A DNA stretch of 42,972 nucleotides from assembly GCA_025937835.1 (NCBI GenBank), contig JAICQO010000058.1, forward strand, positions 1-42,972, in the 5' to 3' direction. This stretch comes from Polyangiaceae bacterium. Lineage in GTDB: Bacteria; Myxococcota_A; Polyangia; Polyangiales; Polyangiaceae. The notes under the pieces are model-generated. The model ran no database searches. It saw only the letters and a program-made list of their open reading frames with translations, and was not told the origin of the DNA. Below are positions 26,644 through 34,054 of this stretch, piece by piece. The translations under genes and the position numbers were made by a program. Position 1 is the first letter of the stretch. Every line of letters starts with the position of its first letter.

Positions 26644-28110
26644 ATGCGTTCAGCATCTCGCCGCGACTTCGTGAAGGGCTTGTTGACCGGCGCCAGCGCG
26701 CTCGTGATCGGCTTCGACCCCGTCGAACGCAGCTGGGTCACCGAAGCCCACGCCAAGAGCGGCAAGCACGCCAAGCTCCAGGTCCCGAATTTCGACGGCC
26801 AGCTGATCACCGACTCGGCGGGAGTCGCCGAATACAGCGAAGACTTCGGCAAGTTCATCCACAAGACCCCGCGTGCGGTGCTGCTCCCGGCCTCCGTCAA
26901 TGACGTGGTGAAGGCCGTCAAATTCTGCCGCAAGCACTCGATCCCGATCGTGGGCCGTGGCGAGGGGCACAGCAGCGGCGGTCAGAGCCTGGTCGAGAAC
27001 GGCCTCGTCATCGACATGTCGGTGATGAACCAGATCGTCAGCATCAGCAGCACCAGTGCCACGGTGGAGGCGGGCGTCACCTTGAAAGAGCTGCTCGCCG
27101 CCAGCATCCCGCTCGGCGCGCGCCCGCCCGTGGTCACGGGTTACGTCGGCCTCACGGTCGGCGGCGTGCTCTCGATGGGTGGCGTCGGCCCGCAGAGTTA
27201 CCGCTTCGGCGCCATCGTCGACAACGTGCTCGAGCTCGAAGTCGTCACCGGTACCGGCGACCTGAAGAAGTGCTCGCTCACCAAGAATCCGCTGCTCTTT
27301 CAGGCCGTCGTCGGCGGCGTGGGCCAGTTCGGCATCATCGTCCGCGCCAAGCTCAAGATGACGAGCGCGAAGCCGCTCGCGCGAAACTACCTGATCGTCT
27401 ACTTCGACCTGCCCACGCTGTTCACGGACGCCAACATCTTGATGTCCGGCCGCGTCGACGCACTCTACCTGCGCATCCTGCCGGACGGCGCGGGAGGCTG
27501 GCTCTACGCCATCAACTGCGCGAAGTACTACACGCCGGACGCGCCGCCGGACGACAACGTCGTGCTCGCAGGGCTGCACTTCCCGCCGCCGGCGCTGACG
27601 GTCGTCGACATGCCCGCCTTCGCCTTCGACGCCTTCGCCGACGACGTCGTCTTCTCCGAGCTCGACGCAGCCGGTCTGTTCCGCCAGATCCCGCACGTCT
27701 GGGCCGACGTGTTCCTGCCGGCCTCGAAGATCCAATCCTTCGTCGAACAAACGCTGCCGTCGCTCACTCCGGAGGATCTCGGGCCCGACGGCGGCTTCAT
27801 CCTGCTCTATCCGGTCAAGAACCTGCCGTCCGCGCTGGCGTTCCGCTTGCCGCACGAGCAGCAGGTATATCTGTTCGACATCCTGACCTCGGTCGGCGCC
27901 TCCGCGGACATCCCAGGACGCCTCGCGAAGACCCGCGCCGTGTACGAAGCCGCGCGCGCCCAGGGCGGCACTCTCTACCCCATCGGCAGCACGCCCATGT
28001 CCCGCCAGGACTGGATCCGCCACTACGGCCCGCTCTACCCGGCCCTCGTCCTGGCCAAGCTGCTCTTCGACCCCGATCGCATTCTCACCCCGGGGGTAGA
28101 CATCTTCTAA
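26644..28110 (+). CDS. Tat-exported FAD-linked oxidoreductase, cytokinin-dehydrogenase-like
   Basis: 488 residues. The twin-arginine signal SRRDFVKGLLTGASAL (R6, R7) indicates export folded. A PCMH/FAD_binding_4 domain follows: PRAVLLPASVNDVVKAVKFC, then GRGEGHSSGGQSL with H109 where vanillyl-oxidase-family enzymes bind FAD covalently, and LTVGGVLSMGGVGPQSYRFG. The C-terminal part resembles the cytokinin dehydrogenase substrate domain, ending FDPDRILTPGVDIF. The real substrate is unknown. GGGGAGGAG at 26626-26634, 9 bases before the ATG, fixes the start against an upstream in-frame Met. The 3' end runs into the repeat block. Confidence 0.88.
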   Translation: MRSASRRDFVKGLLTGASALVIGFDPVERSWVTEAHAKSGKHAKLQVPNFDGQLITDSAGVAEYSEDFGKFIHKTPRAVLLPASVNDVVKAVKFCRKHSIPIVGRGEGHSSGGQSLVENGLVIDMSVMNQIVSISSTSATVEAGVTLKELLAASIPLGARPPVVTGYVGLTVGGVLSMGGVGPQSYRFGAIVDNVLELEVVTGTGDLKKCSLTKNPLLFQAVVGGVGQFGIIVRAKLKMTSAKPLARNYLIVYFDLPTLFTDANILMSGRVDALYLRILPDGAGGWLYAINCAKYYTPDAPPDDNVVLAGLHFPPPALTVVDMPAFAFDAFADDVVFSELDAAGLFRQIPHVWADVFLPASKIQSFVEQTLPSLTPEDLGPDGGFILLYPVKNLPSALAFRLPHEQQVYLFDILTSVGASADIPGRLAKTRAVYEAARAQGGTLYPIGSTPMSRQDWIRHYGPLYPALVLAKLLFDPDRILTPGVDIF

Positions 28111-28116
28111 CGGCTA

Positions 28117-28364
28117 CGGCCGAGAACGGCTTTTGTCGCCAAGGCGCCAAGAGCCGCCAAGAGTCGCCAGGGATTTGGGGGGTCGCACTGCGCGACTCTG
28201 GCGGCAATTGCACAGTCACTGGGCTCACTGGGAGTAGGGACGGCCGAGAACGGCTTTTGTCGCCAAGGCGCCAAGAGCCGCCAAGAGTCGCCAGGGATTT
28301 GGGGGGTCGCACTGCGCGACTCTGGCGGCAATTGCACAGTCATTGGGCTCACTGGAAGTAGGGA
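28117..28364 (+). repeat. 124-bp tandem duplication of a type A element
   Basis: 28117-28240 and 28241-28364 are direct copies differing at two bases. Each holds a hairpin GCCG-AGAA-CGGC plus TTTTG, heptamers CGCCAAG in register, GGGATTTGGGGGG, a GTCGCACTGCGCGAC hairpin and GCAATTGCACAGTC. They follow the FAD oxidoreductase stop by 6 bases. Confidence 0.92.
28119..28135 (+). terminator. short hairpin and T run after the FAD oxidoreductase
   Basis: GCCG (28119-28122), loop AGAA, CGGC (28127-28130), then TTTTG: a short intrinsic-terminator shape within 10 bases of the stop. It is repeated in the second 124-bp copy. Confidence 0.45.
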
Positions 28365-28383
28365 CGGTTGAGAGCGGGCTGGG

Positions 28384-28480
28384 GCCGCAAAGGCGCAAAG
28401 AGCGCAAAGAGTCGCAAGGGAATTTTGCGGGCCGCATTGCGCGACGGGCGGCGGCTATTGCTCAGTCGAAGGGCACGCAG
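28384..28480 (+). repeat. type B 3'-end element
   Basis: CGCAAAG heptamers in the same register as type A, ending GTCGCAAGGG, followed by the GCCGCATTGCGCGAC hairpin and GCTATTGCTCAGTCGAAGGGC. The module after the heptamers matches those after the type A elements next door and the type B element near 32.3 kb. Confidence 0.85.
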
Positions 28481-29167
28481 TGAGTTATTGCGGCCGAGGG
28501 CTGCGATGGTCTCGCCTGGCCTTGATTGAGCTCGCTCCGTGCGCAGCGTAACCAACCAAAAAAACCTTGGCGACTCTTGGCGCCCCTTGGCGCCTTGGCG
28601 ACAAAAGCTCGCAGAGCCGTTAAGCGGCGGCGACGGCGGGCGCGGGTGGGGGGATGGTTTGGCTGCAAGGGATTTTGTGGGTCGCATTGCGCGACGGGCG
28701 GCGGCTATTGCTCAGTCGAAGGGCACGCAGTGAGTTAATTGCGGCCGAGGGCTGCGATGGTCTCGCCTGGCCTTGATTGAGCTCGCTCCGTGCGCAGCGC
28801 AACCAACCCAAAAAAACTTGGCGACTCTTGGCGCCCCTTGGCGCCTTGGCGACAAAAGCTCGCTGAGCCGTTAGCGGCGGCGACGGCGGGCGCGGGTGGG
28901 GGGGGATGGTTTGGCTGCAGGGAATTTTGTGGGTCGCATTGCGCGACGGGCGGCGGCTATTGCTCAGTCGAAGGGCACGCAGTCAGTTAATTGCGGCCGA
29001 GGGCTGCGATGGTCTCGCCTGGCCTTGATTGAGCTCGCTCCGTGCGCAGCGCAACCAACCAAAAAACCTTGGCGACTCTTGGCGCCCCTTGGCGCCTTGG
29101 CGACAAAAGCTCGCAGAGCCGTTAGCGGCGGCGACGGCGGGCGCGGGTGGGGGTGATGGTTTGGCTG
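28415..29167 (-). repeat. three 250-252-bp tandem copies including a glycosyltransferase gene end
   Basis: Units 28415-28665, 28666-28917 and 28918-29167 are near-identical direct repeats. Each starts CAAGGG, runs through the CATTGCGCGAC and ATTGCTCAGTCGAAGGGC modules, a spacer, and a minus-oriented type A element, and ends in GGTTTGGCTG. The last 45 bp of the third unit (29122-29167) are the true 3' end of the glycosyltransferase gene; units 1 and 2 carry copies of it at 28620-28665 and 28870-28917, with indels in a G run. Confidence 0.92.
29104..29119 (-). terminator. short hairpin and T run after the glycosyltransferase
   Basis: On the minus strand GCTC-TGC-GAGC is followed by TTTTGT, 3 bases after the stop. 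The same stem is kept in the two upstream repeat copies, one with a changed loop. Confidence 0.45.
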
Positions 29168-30399
29168 GCCCAGAGGGCTCCGAGCAGGACCCAGATGGTG
29201 GCGATCGGGATCAGGTAGCGCGCGGTGGAGGAGACGAAGCTGTAGACGGCGAAGGAGAGGAGCGTGAACAGCGCGAGTGGCCAGGCGCCGGACGGGAAGG
29301 GGGTTCGCGTGCGGCGCGCTTTTTGGAAGAGGAGCGCCGCTGCGGGGAGAAGCCAGAGATGGGACTTCGTGTAGACGTTCCAGAACGGGGTGCCGCGCAC
29401 GGTGACGGGGACGTCGAAGAATAGGCGCGAGACGTTGGCGCACCAGTTGTAGGCGAATTTCAGAGGGTGCTCGCGGACGTTTTTGAGCCCCTGCGTCATG
29501 AAGTCGTCGCCGGATTCGGGCGACGAGATGTTGAACAGCTGATCGAGCAGCGGCAGCTTCGGGTTCGCCCCGAGCCCCGTCGTTCGGTCGTGGATCAGTT
29601 GGTGATGCGAGCGGAGCAGCTCGTTTTGGTAGACCCAACCCTGGTGGTACCAATCGCCGTATTCCTCGGGAAAGGGCGAGGTGAGCCAATAGAACATGTT
29701 GCCGCCCGCGCTCGACCAGTAAAACCAACGCCCCGTCAGCGAGTACGTGTACGCGAGGTAGGGAACACACAAGACGAGCGCGATGGCGGCTTGTAGGCCA
29801 TAGCTGCGTGCGAGCTCGTTCCGGCGCAGAAACCAGACCGCCCCCGCGACGAGCCCGAGCCCCACCGTGGCCGGCCCGAAGTTCACGCGCGTCAAACACA
29901 GGACCCCGAGCAGCACGCCCGCGACGCCGAGGTGACGGCGATCCTTCGTCGCATTCCAGGCGTGAAAGGTCCAAGCCGCGCACAGAAACGCGGTGAACAC
30001 CTCGGTGTAGAGCAGCGGCAGGTGCTCCCGCAATGCGGGGTACGCGATCAGAGCAGCCACCACGCCGAGCGCCCAGCGGATCGGCAAGGCCGGGTAGAGA
30101 AGCAGCCAGGCGTAGAGCACGACGCCAGCATGCAGAAAGGCGTTCAACAGTCGCGCGCCCTCCTGCCAGTCGTAGCTCACGAACGGCGCGAGCAGCAGCG
30201 GATATCCCGGGCCATTCAGCAGCACCACGTGCTCGCGCGGTGAATAGTGCCCCTCGAGCAGGTTCTGCGCATAGAGCAGGTAGCGCCATTCGTCGCCGAA
30301 CACCGAGCGCGGAAGCGCTCCGCCGATCTCCCAGAGCCCGAGCAGCGCCGTGATCACGAACAGCGCGAGCCCCCATTGCCAGCGCAGCGGCATGCGCAT
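29122..30399 (-). CDS. GT39/ArnT-like membrane glycosyltransferase
   Basis: 425 residues, with about ten membrane helices from LALFVITALLGLWEIGG to YLIPIATIWVLLGALWAS. FGDEWRYLLYAQNLLEGHYS after the first helix is the acidic DE motif typical of dolichyl-/polyprenyl-phosphate sugar transferases of the GT-C fold. Such enzymes move a sugar from a lipid carrier to protein, lipid or glycan on the periplasmic side. Start MRMPLRWQWG, 2 bases after the stop of the CehA-like gene, so one operon. The C-terminus TPTRARRRRR lies inside the amplified repeat. Confidence 0.8.
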   Translation of the reverse strand: MRMPLRWQWGLALFVITALLGLWEIGGALPRSVFGDEWRYLLYAQNLLEGHYSPREHVVLLNGPGYPLLLAPFVSYDWQEGARLLNAFLHAGVVLYAWLLLYPALPIRWALGVVAALIAYPALREHLPLLYTEVFTAFLCAAWTFHAWNATKDRRHLGVAGVLLGVLCLTRVNFGPATVGLGLVAGAVWFLRRNELARSYGLQAAIALVLCVPYLAYTYSLTGRWFYWSSAGGNMFYWLTSPFPEEYGDWYHQGWVYQNELLRSHHQLIHDRTTGLGANPKLPLLDQLFNISSPESGDDFMTQGLKNVREHPLKFAYNWCANVSRLFFDVPVTVRGTPFWNVYTKSHLWLLPAAALLFQKARRTRTPFPSGAWPLALFTLLSFAVYSFVSSTARYLIPIATIWVLLGALWASQTITPTRARRRRR

Positions 30400-30401
30400 G
30401 A

Positions 30402-32039
30402 TCAATCGACCGTCGCAGCTCGGAGGCGACGCTCCCAAAAGGTGCGTGCCGCGCGGTGGCGAGCGATGAGCTCGGCGAGCTCGGAGCTCGAATTGTCGGC
30501 CTTCTCGAGCTGAGCGACGCGCTCGTTGACCCAGGTCAAAAAGAATCTGGCTGCCTCGCGGCTGATCCGCGCTGGCGCGCCCTGCGCTTCGACGTAATAG
30601 GGGCCGGTCGAAGCGAAGCGAAACGTGTCGGTCTTGTCGGTGAGGGCACGGACCAGGAACCAGCCGCTCTGCTTGAAGGTCTGCGGCTCGAGCTCAGCGC
30701 GACCGGAAGCGGCATCGTAGCTCGCCGTGGCCACGACGCGGCCGTCTCGAACGAGCTCCACGCTTCGTATCGGCGTGCTGGACCTCACGCTCACGTCGAG
30801 CGCGACCTTGAGCGGCTTTGCCGCGGAGGCGGAGAATACATGTCCGGGGAGTTCGCCGTTGGCGCTGACGAGGAGCAGTGGTCCGTTCGTCACGAACGAG
30901 CGCCCGGCCTTCAGCCCATTCCACCAGTCGTCGTACTCGAGTGGCGCGGTGACGTGCACGTAGACGCGGTTGTATCCGACGGGATTCGGAAGCACGCCCG
31001 AAGCGCTGCCGGCCGAGGGGGCAAGGCGGATGCCCGACTCGAGGACGCGATAGTAGATGTCCTGCGTGCAGTAGCCGTTGGTCAGCGGGTCGCGCCCCGG
31101 CCCGCCCGGACAGCCGCGGCCCCAGGCCTCGTGATCGCGCGGGCCGACGCGGTTCATGTGGTTGTGCGCGATCCCGATCGAATCGGCGAGCTCCGAGGCC
31201 AGCCAGGTCGGCACGTCCCACCAGAATGGCTTTTCGATGTCGATGTGCGAGGCGGGACTCTTGCGCGCTGTTTCCGCGAAAGCGGCCGGAGGCGGCCACT
31301 CGTCGTTCGCGTCACCCGCCCGATGGATGATCCGATTCTTCTCGTCTCGCGCGTTCGGCGGCAGCGGCAGCGGTTTGTCGAGTCGAAAATAAAGGAGCGC
31401 ACCGCCGAATCGCTCGTCCTCGCCGGCGGTCGGATCCGCAAACCGACCGTTGTCGAACGTCACCACGTCGTGGGGAGCCTTCGAGGCGCCGTCGTTTCCC
31501 CAGGTGATCACGGGAGCAACCCGCAAATCTTCGGCCTGCGCCAGCAACTGGATGTCGTCGAAGCTGCGGTGAATGTGCAGATCGCCGGAGAACCAGCCCG
31601 CTCCGGCCATGTCGATCAGGCGTTTTAGCTGGACGCGGACGGTCTCGCGCTCGCGAGAGAGCGTCACCGTTCCGGACACCGGAGCAAACTCCGGACCCCG
31701 CTCGATCTCGTAGGTGTAACGCCCCGCGGGAACGTCGAGCGAACCACTTCCGGGGAACACGAAGTGATCGTGAAATCCGGGGAACCCAGCCGGAAATTGA
31801 GGCTCGCCAGCGCTGTTCCGCAAGTGGATCCGGCACGCGACCGGCGCCCCGTCCTCGCCCACGACCTCGAACCGGAGCGCAGGCGCTTCCGACGCCGTCG
31901 CGTTCGCGGACGCCGGCGCCGACGCGTTCGTGGCATTGCTCGGCTTCTCCCGGCAACCGCCCGACACGGCAACGAGCAACGCCGTGACGAGGCCAAACGC
32001 ATCGGCCTTCGCGACCAGTCTAGTTGCAGCGAGCCGCAT
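30402..32039 (-). CDS. CehA/McbA-like PHP-type metallohydrolase lipoprotein
   Basis: 545 residues. ATG 32039 gives a lipoprotein signal (GLVTALLVAVSGGC, lipobox SGGC). A beta domain (about 50-140, FEVVGEDGAPVACRIHLRNSAG...) precedes a PHP-like metal domain opening GWFSGDLHIHRS (H155, H157) and including VITWGNDG and SIGIAHNHMNR; the rest holds a C-terminal beta domain. The CehA/McbA family covers carbaryl hydrolase and related phosphoesterase-like enzymes; the substrate here is unknown. The open frame continues upstream through the repeats as an artefact. Followed closely by the glycosyltransferase. Confidence 0.8.
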   Translation of the reverse strand: MRLAATRLVAKADAFGLVTALLVAVSGGCREKPSNATNASAPASANATASEAPALRFEVVGEDGAPVACRIHLRNSAGEPQFPAGFPGFHDHFVFPGSGSLDVPAGRYTYEIERGPEFAPVSGTVTLSRERETVRVQLKRLIDMAGAGWFSGDLHIHRSFDDIQLLAQAEDLRVAPVITWGNDGASKAPHDVVTFDNGRFADPTAGEDERFGGALLYFRLDKPLPLPPNARDEKNRIIHRAGDANDEWPPPAAFAETARKSPASHIDIEKPFWWDVPTWLASELADSIGIAHNHMNRVGPRDHEAWGRGCPGGPGRDPLTNGYCTQDIYYRVLESGIRLAPSAGSASGVLPNPVGYNRVYVHVTAPLEYDDWWNGLKAGRSFVTNGPLLLVSANGELPGHVFSASAAKPLKVALDVSVRSSTPIRSVELVRDGRVVATASYDAASGRAELEPQTFKQSGWFLVRALTDKTDTFRFASTGPYYVEAQGAPARISREAARFFLTWVNERVAQLEKADNSSSELAELIARHRAARTFWERRLRAATVD

Positions 32040-32148
32040 CACAGGCGCGCACGATACAGGATTTGGCGCACGGGATTCGACGTTCGACGGAGTTCCCGGC
32101 AGATGGACTCGCTTGGCCTTCGCTACGAGCTCTCCGTGCGCAGAGTAA

Positions 32149-32306
32149 CCCCAAAAAATCCATGGGGACTCTTGGCGGTCCTCGGCGCCTTGGCGACAAA
32201 AGCTCGCTTCCAGCGAGCCCTCGACTGAGCAATCGCTGCGAAGAGTCGCACCACGCGGCCCCCCAAATCCCTTGCGACTCTTTGCGCTCTTTGCGCCTTT
32301 GCGGCG
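32149..32306 (-). repeat. type B then type A 3'-end elements after the response regulator
   Basis: Read from the NtrC-type gene (minus strand): type B core with CGCAAAG heptamers (about 32269-32305), GGGATTTGGGGGG, a GCCGCGTGGTGCGAC module and GCGATTGCTCAGTCGAGGGC, then type A core with CGCCAAG-like heptamers (about 32165-32203) and GGATTTTTTGGGG. Both are in the gene's orientation. This type A copy is the most diverged, with CGCCGAG and TCCCCATGG. Confidence 0.88.
32198..32218 (-). terminator. hairpin and T run at the head of the second element
   Basis: On the minus strand GCTCGCT-GGA-AGCGAGC (7-bp perfect stem) is followed by TTTTGT, the same layout as the element heads after the FAD oxidoreductase and glycosyltransferase genes, with a different stem sequence. 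Confidence 0.55.
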
Positions 32307-32329
32307 AAAAACTCCCCACGACTTCGTGG
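32307..32329 (-). terminator. intrinsic terminator of the NtrC-type gene
   Basis: Directly after the TGA, on the minus strand CCACGA-AG-TCGTGG is followed by GGAG and TTTTT. Type B heptamers start right after the T run. Confidence 0.65.
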
Positions 32330-33787
32330 TCAGCCGCCGCGTTTGATGCCGTAAGCGCGGATCTTCTTGTGGAGGTTGGTGCGCTCGACGCCGAGGATCA
32401 CGGCGGCGCGGGAGATGTTCCAGTCGAGCTCTTTGAGGGTCTCGATGATGTACGAGCGCTCGGTGGCTTCGCGGTATTCGCGGAGGGTGAGGCGGCCCGG
32501 AGCGGTGCCGGAGGGGAGAGTGTGCCCGGGGAGGAGCGGCGACGGGCCGTGGGCGGGGTCGGCGTCTTCTTCGAAGGGGCTGGTGTGCGGATCTTCGGGC
32601 AGGTCGGCGATGGTGATGGCGTCGTCGGAGAGGATCGCGGCGCGTTCGACGACGTTTTTGAGCTCGCGCACGTTGCCGGGCCATTTGCGTTGGATGAGCG
32701 CCTCGTACACGCCGCGGTCGATGGCCTTGGGTTTGAGGCCGTTGTCCTGACAGAACGCGGCGGTGAAGGCGTCGGCGAGCACGGGGATGTCCATCGGGCG
32801 TTCGCGGAGGGCGGGGACGCGGATCGGAAAGACGTCGAGCCGGAACAGCAGATCCTCGCGGAAGGTGCCGGCGGCCACGGCGCGGGCCAGATCCTTGTTG
32901 GTGGCGGCGAGCACGCGCACGTCGACGTGGATCACGTGCTCGGAGCCGACGCGCACGATTTCTCCGTTTTGGAGGGCGCGCAACACCTTGGCTTGCGCAG
33001 TGAGATCCATGTCGCCGATCTCGTCCAAGAACAGCGTGCCGCCGTGGGCTTGCTCGAAGAAGCCGCGCTTTCTGCCGTGCGCGCCGGTGAAGGAGCCGCG
33101 CTCGTGGCCGAACAGCTCGCTCTCGATCAGCTCGCGCGGGATGGCCGCGCAGTTGACCTTGACGAACGGCGCGTCTTTGCGCGGGCTCAGGCGGTGGATG
33201 GCGCGGCTGACGAGCTCCTTGCCCGTGCCGCTCTCGCCCGTGATGAGCACGCTGGCCTTGGTCGGCGCGACCTTGTCGATGTCTTGAAAGAGCCGCTGGA
33301 TCGGCGGGCTCGTGCCGATCATCTCGTAACGCGCCTGGAGCTCGGCGCGGAGCTGCTCGACCGTGCGCGATAGCCGCGCGGTGCGCACGGAGTTGTGGAC
33401 GCTGACCACGATGCGCTCGCGGTTCAGCGGCTTCTCGAAAAAGTCGGAGGCGCCGAGCTTGATGGCAGAGACGGCGTCGTGGACCGTGGCGTGGCCGCTG
33501 ACGACAATCACCGGCAGCTCGCGGGTGGCCTCGTCGGTCTTGATCCGCTCCAGCGCTTCCAGCCCGCTCATGCCCGGCAGCTTCAGGTCGAAGATCGCGA
33601 TGTCGACGGGCTGCTCGGGGTTCGAGATGATGTCGAGCGCCTGTTCCGCGCGCTCGGCCTCGAGCACGCGATAGCCCTCGCCGCTCAGCACCATCTCGAG
33701 CGTGCGGCGGATGTTCTTCTCGTCATCCACCACCAGCACGGTCGGCGACGTGAGCGTCAGCGGCCCCGGATCGGTTGCTTCCACCAT
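32330..33787 (-). CDS. NtrC/NtrX-family sigma-54-dependent response regulator
   Basis: 485 residues. Receiver domain 16-130 with DD at 21-22, phospho-acceptor D67 in IAIFDLKLPG, and conserved KP in FFEKPLNR. Sigma-54 AAA+ domain (about 150-390): GESGTGKE Walker A, ELFGHERGSFTGA (GSFTGA where GAFTGA is usual), GGTLFLDEIGDM Walker B, WPGNVRELKNVVERA. C-terminal Fis-type HTH: WNISRAAVILGVERTNLHKKIRAYGI. The HTH with ERTNLHKKI is the NtrX/myxobacterial style. It activates sigma-54 promoters. No histidine kinase is adjacent. Start MVEATDPGPLTLTSPTVLVVDDE, an ATG. Confidence 0.93.
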   Translation of the reverse strand: MVEATDPGPLTLTSPTVLVVDDEKNIRRTLEMVLSGEGYRVLEAERAEQALDIISNPEQPVDIAIFDLKLPGMSGLEALERIKTDEATRELPVIVVSGHATVHDAVSAIKLGASDFFEKPLNRERIVVSVHNSVRTARLSRTVEQLRAELQARYEMIGTSPPIQRLFQDIDKVAPTKASVLITGESGTGKELVSRAIHRLSPRKDAPFVKVNCAAIPRELIESELFGHERGSFTGAHGRKRGFFEQAHGGTLFLDEIGDMDLTAQAKVLRALQNGEIVRVGSEHVIHVDVRVLAATNKDLARAVAAGTFREDLLFRLDVFPIRVPALRERPMDIPVLADAFTAAFCQDNGLKPKAIDRGVYEALIQRKWPGNVRELKNVVERAAILSDDAITIADLPEDPHTSPFEEDADPAHGPSPLLPGHTLPSGTAPGRLTLREYREATERSYIIETLKELDWNISRAAVILGVERTNLHKKIRAYGIKRGG

Positions 33788-33959
33788 CGGAGAGCGATGT
33801 TACACGCCCCGCGCCAGCCGCAGAACCGAGATCCGCGGGCTTTTGCCGTGAACTCGTGGAGACGCAGTGTGCGCCTGGGGCTACACTCCGTGAATTCGAG
33901 GCCCACGGCCAAGCGTCCGGTTGGACGCGCTCGATCGGCACCCGTGGCGGCCGATCGAC

Positions 33960-33985
33960 GCCCGATCAGGTGCGACGGATCGGGC
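33960..33985. repeat. inverted repeat between the regulator and the VWA gene
   Basis: GCCCGATC (33960-33967) and GATCGGGC (33978-33985) are a perfect 8-bp stem with a 10-base loop, 70 bases past the VWA gene's stop. No T run follows on the minus strand. It may be part of the 3' end of the VWA transcript. The surrounding 267 bases show nothing else I can name. Confidence 0.35.
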
Positions 33986-34054
33986 TTGCATCGATCCTTT
34001 CGTCATCCTTTCACTGCCATGAGTTGGTTACTCCTGGGGCCCAGTAGGCGTCAG

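Larger units (their letters stand above)
28111..29121. other. 1-kb intergenic block made of 3'-end repeat elements
   Basis: Between convergent stops lie two plus-oriented type A elements, one plus-oriented type B element and three minus-oriented type A elements. There is no gene; the short frames here are shadows with peptides such as RQGAKSRQES that translate the repeat. The sub-elements are described separately. Confidence 0.9.

Noticed and set aside
28085-29156. Small frames in the repeat block (RQGAKSRQES-like peptides)
   Set aside because: They translate the repeat itself, in several frames and copies, with no start context.
28117-29167. CRISPR array
   Set aside because: Repeats are 124 and 250 bp, contain no short constant repeat with unique spacers, and no cas gene is near.
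32040-32684. N-terminal extension of the CehA-like gene
   Set aside because: It runs through the repeat elements and the regulator's antisense strand; the lipoprotein signal marks the true start.
33788-34054. tRNA or small RNA gene
   Set aside because: No cloverleaf or conserved tRNA motifs; only an 8-bp inverted repeat stands out.
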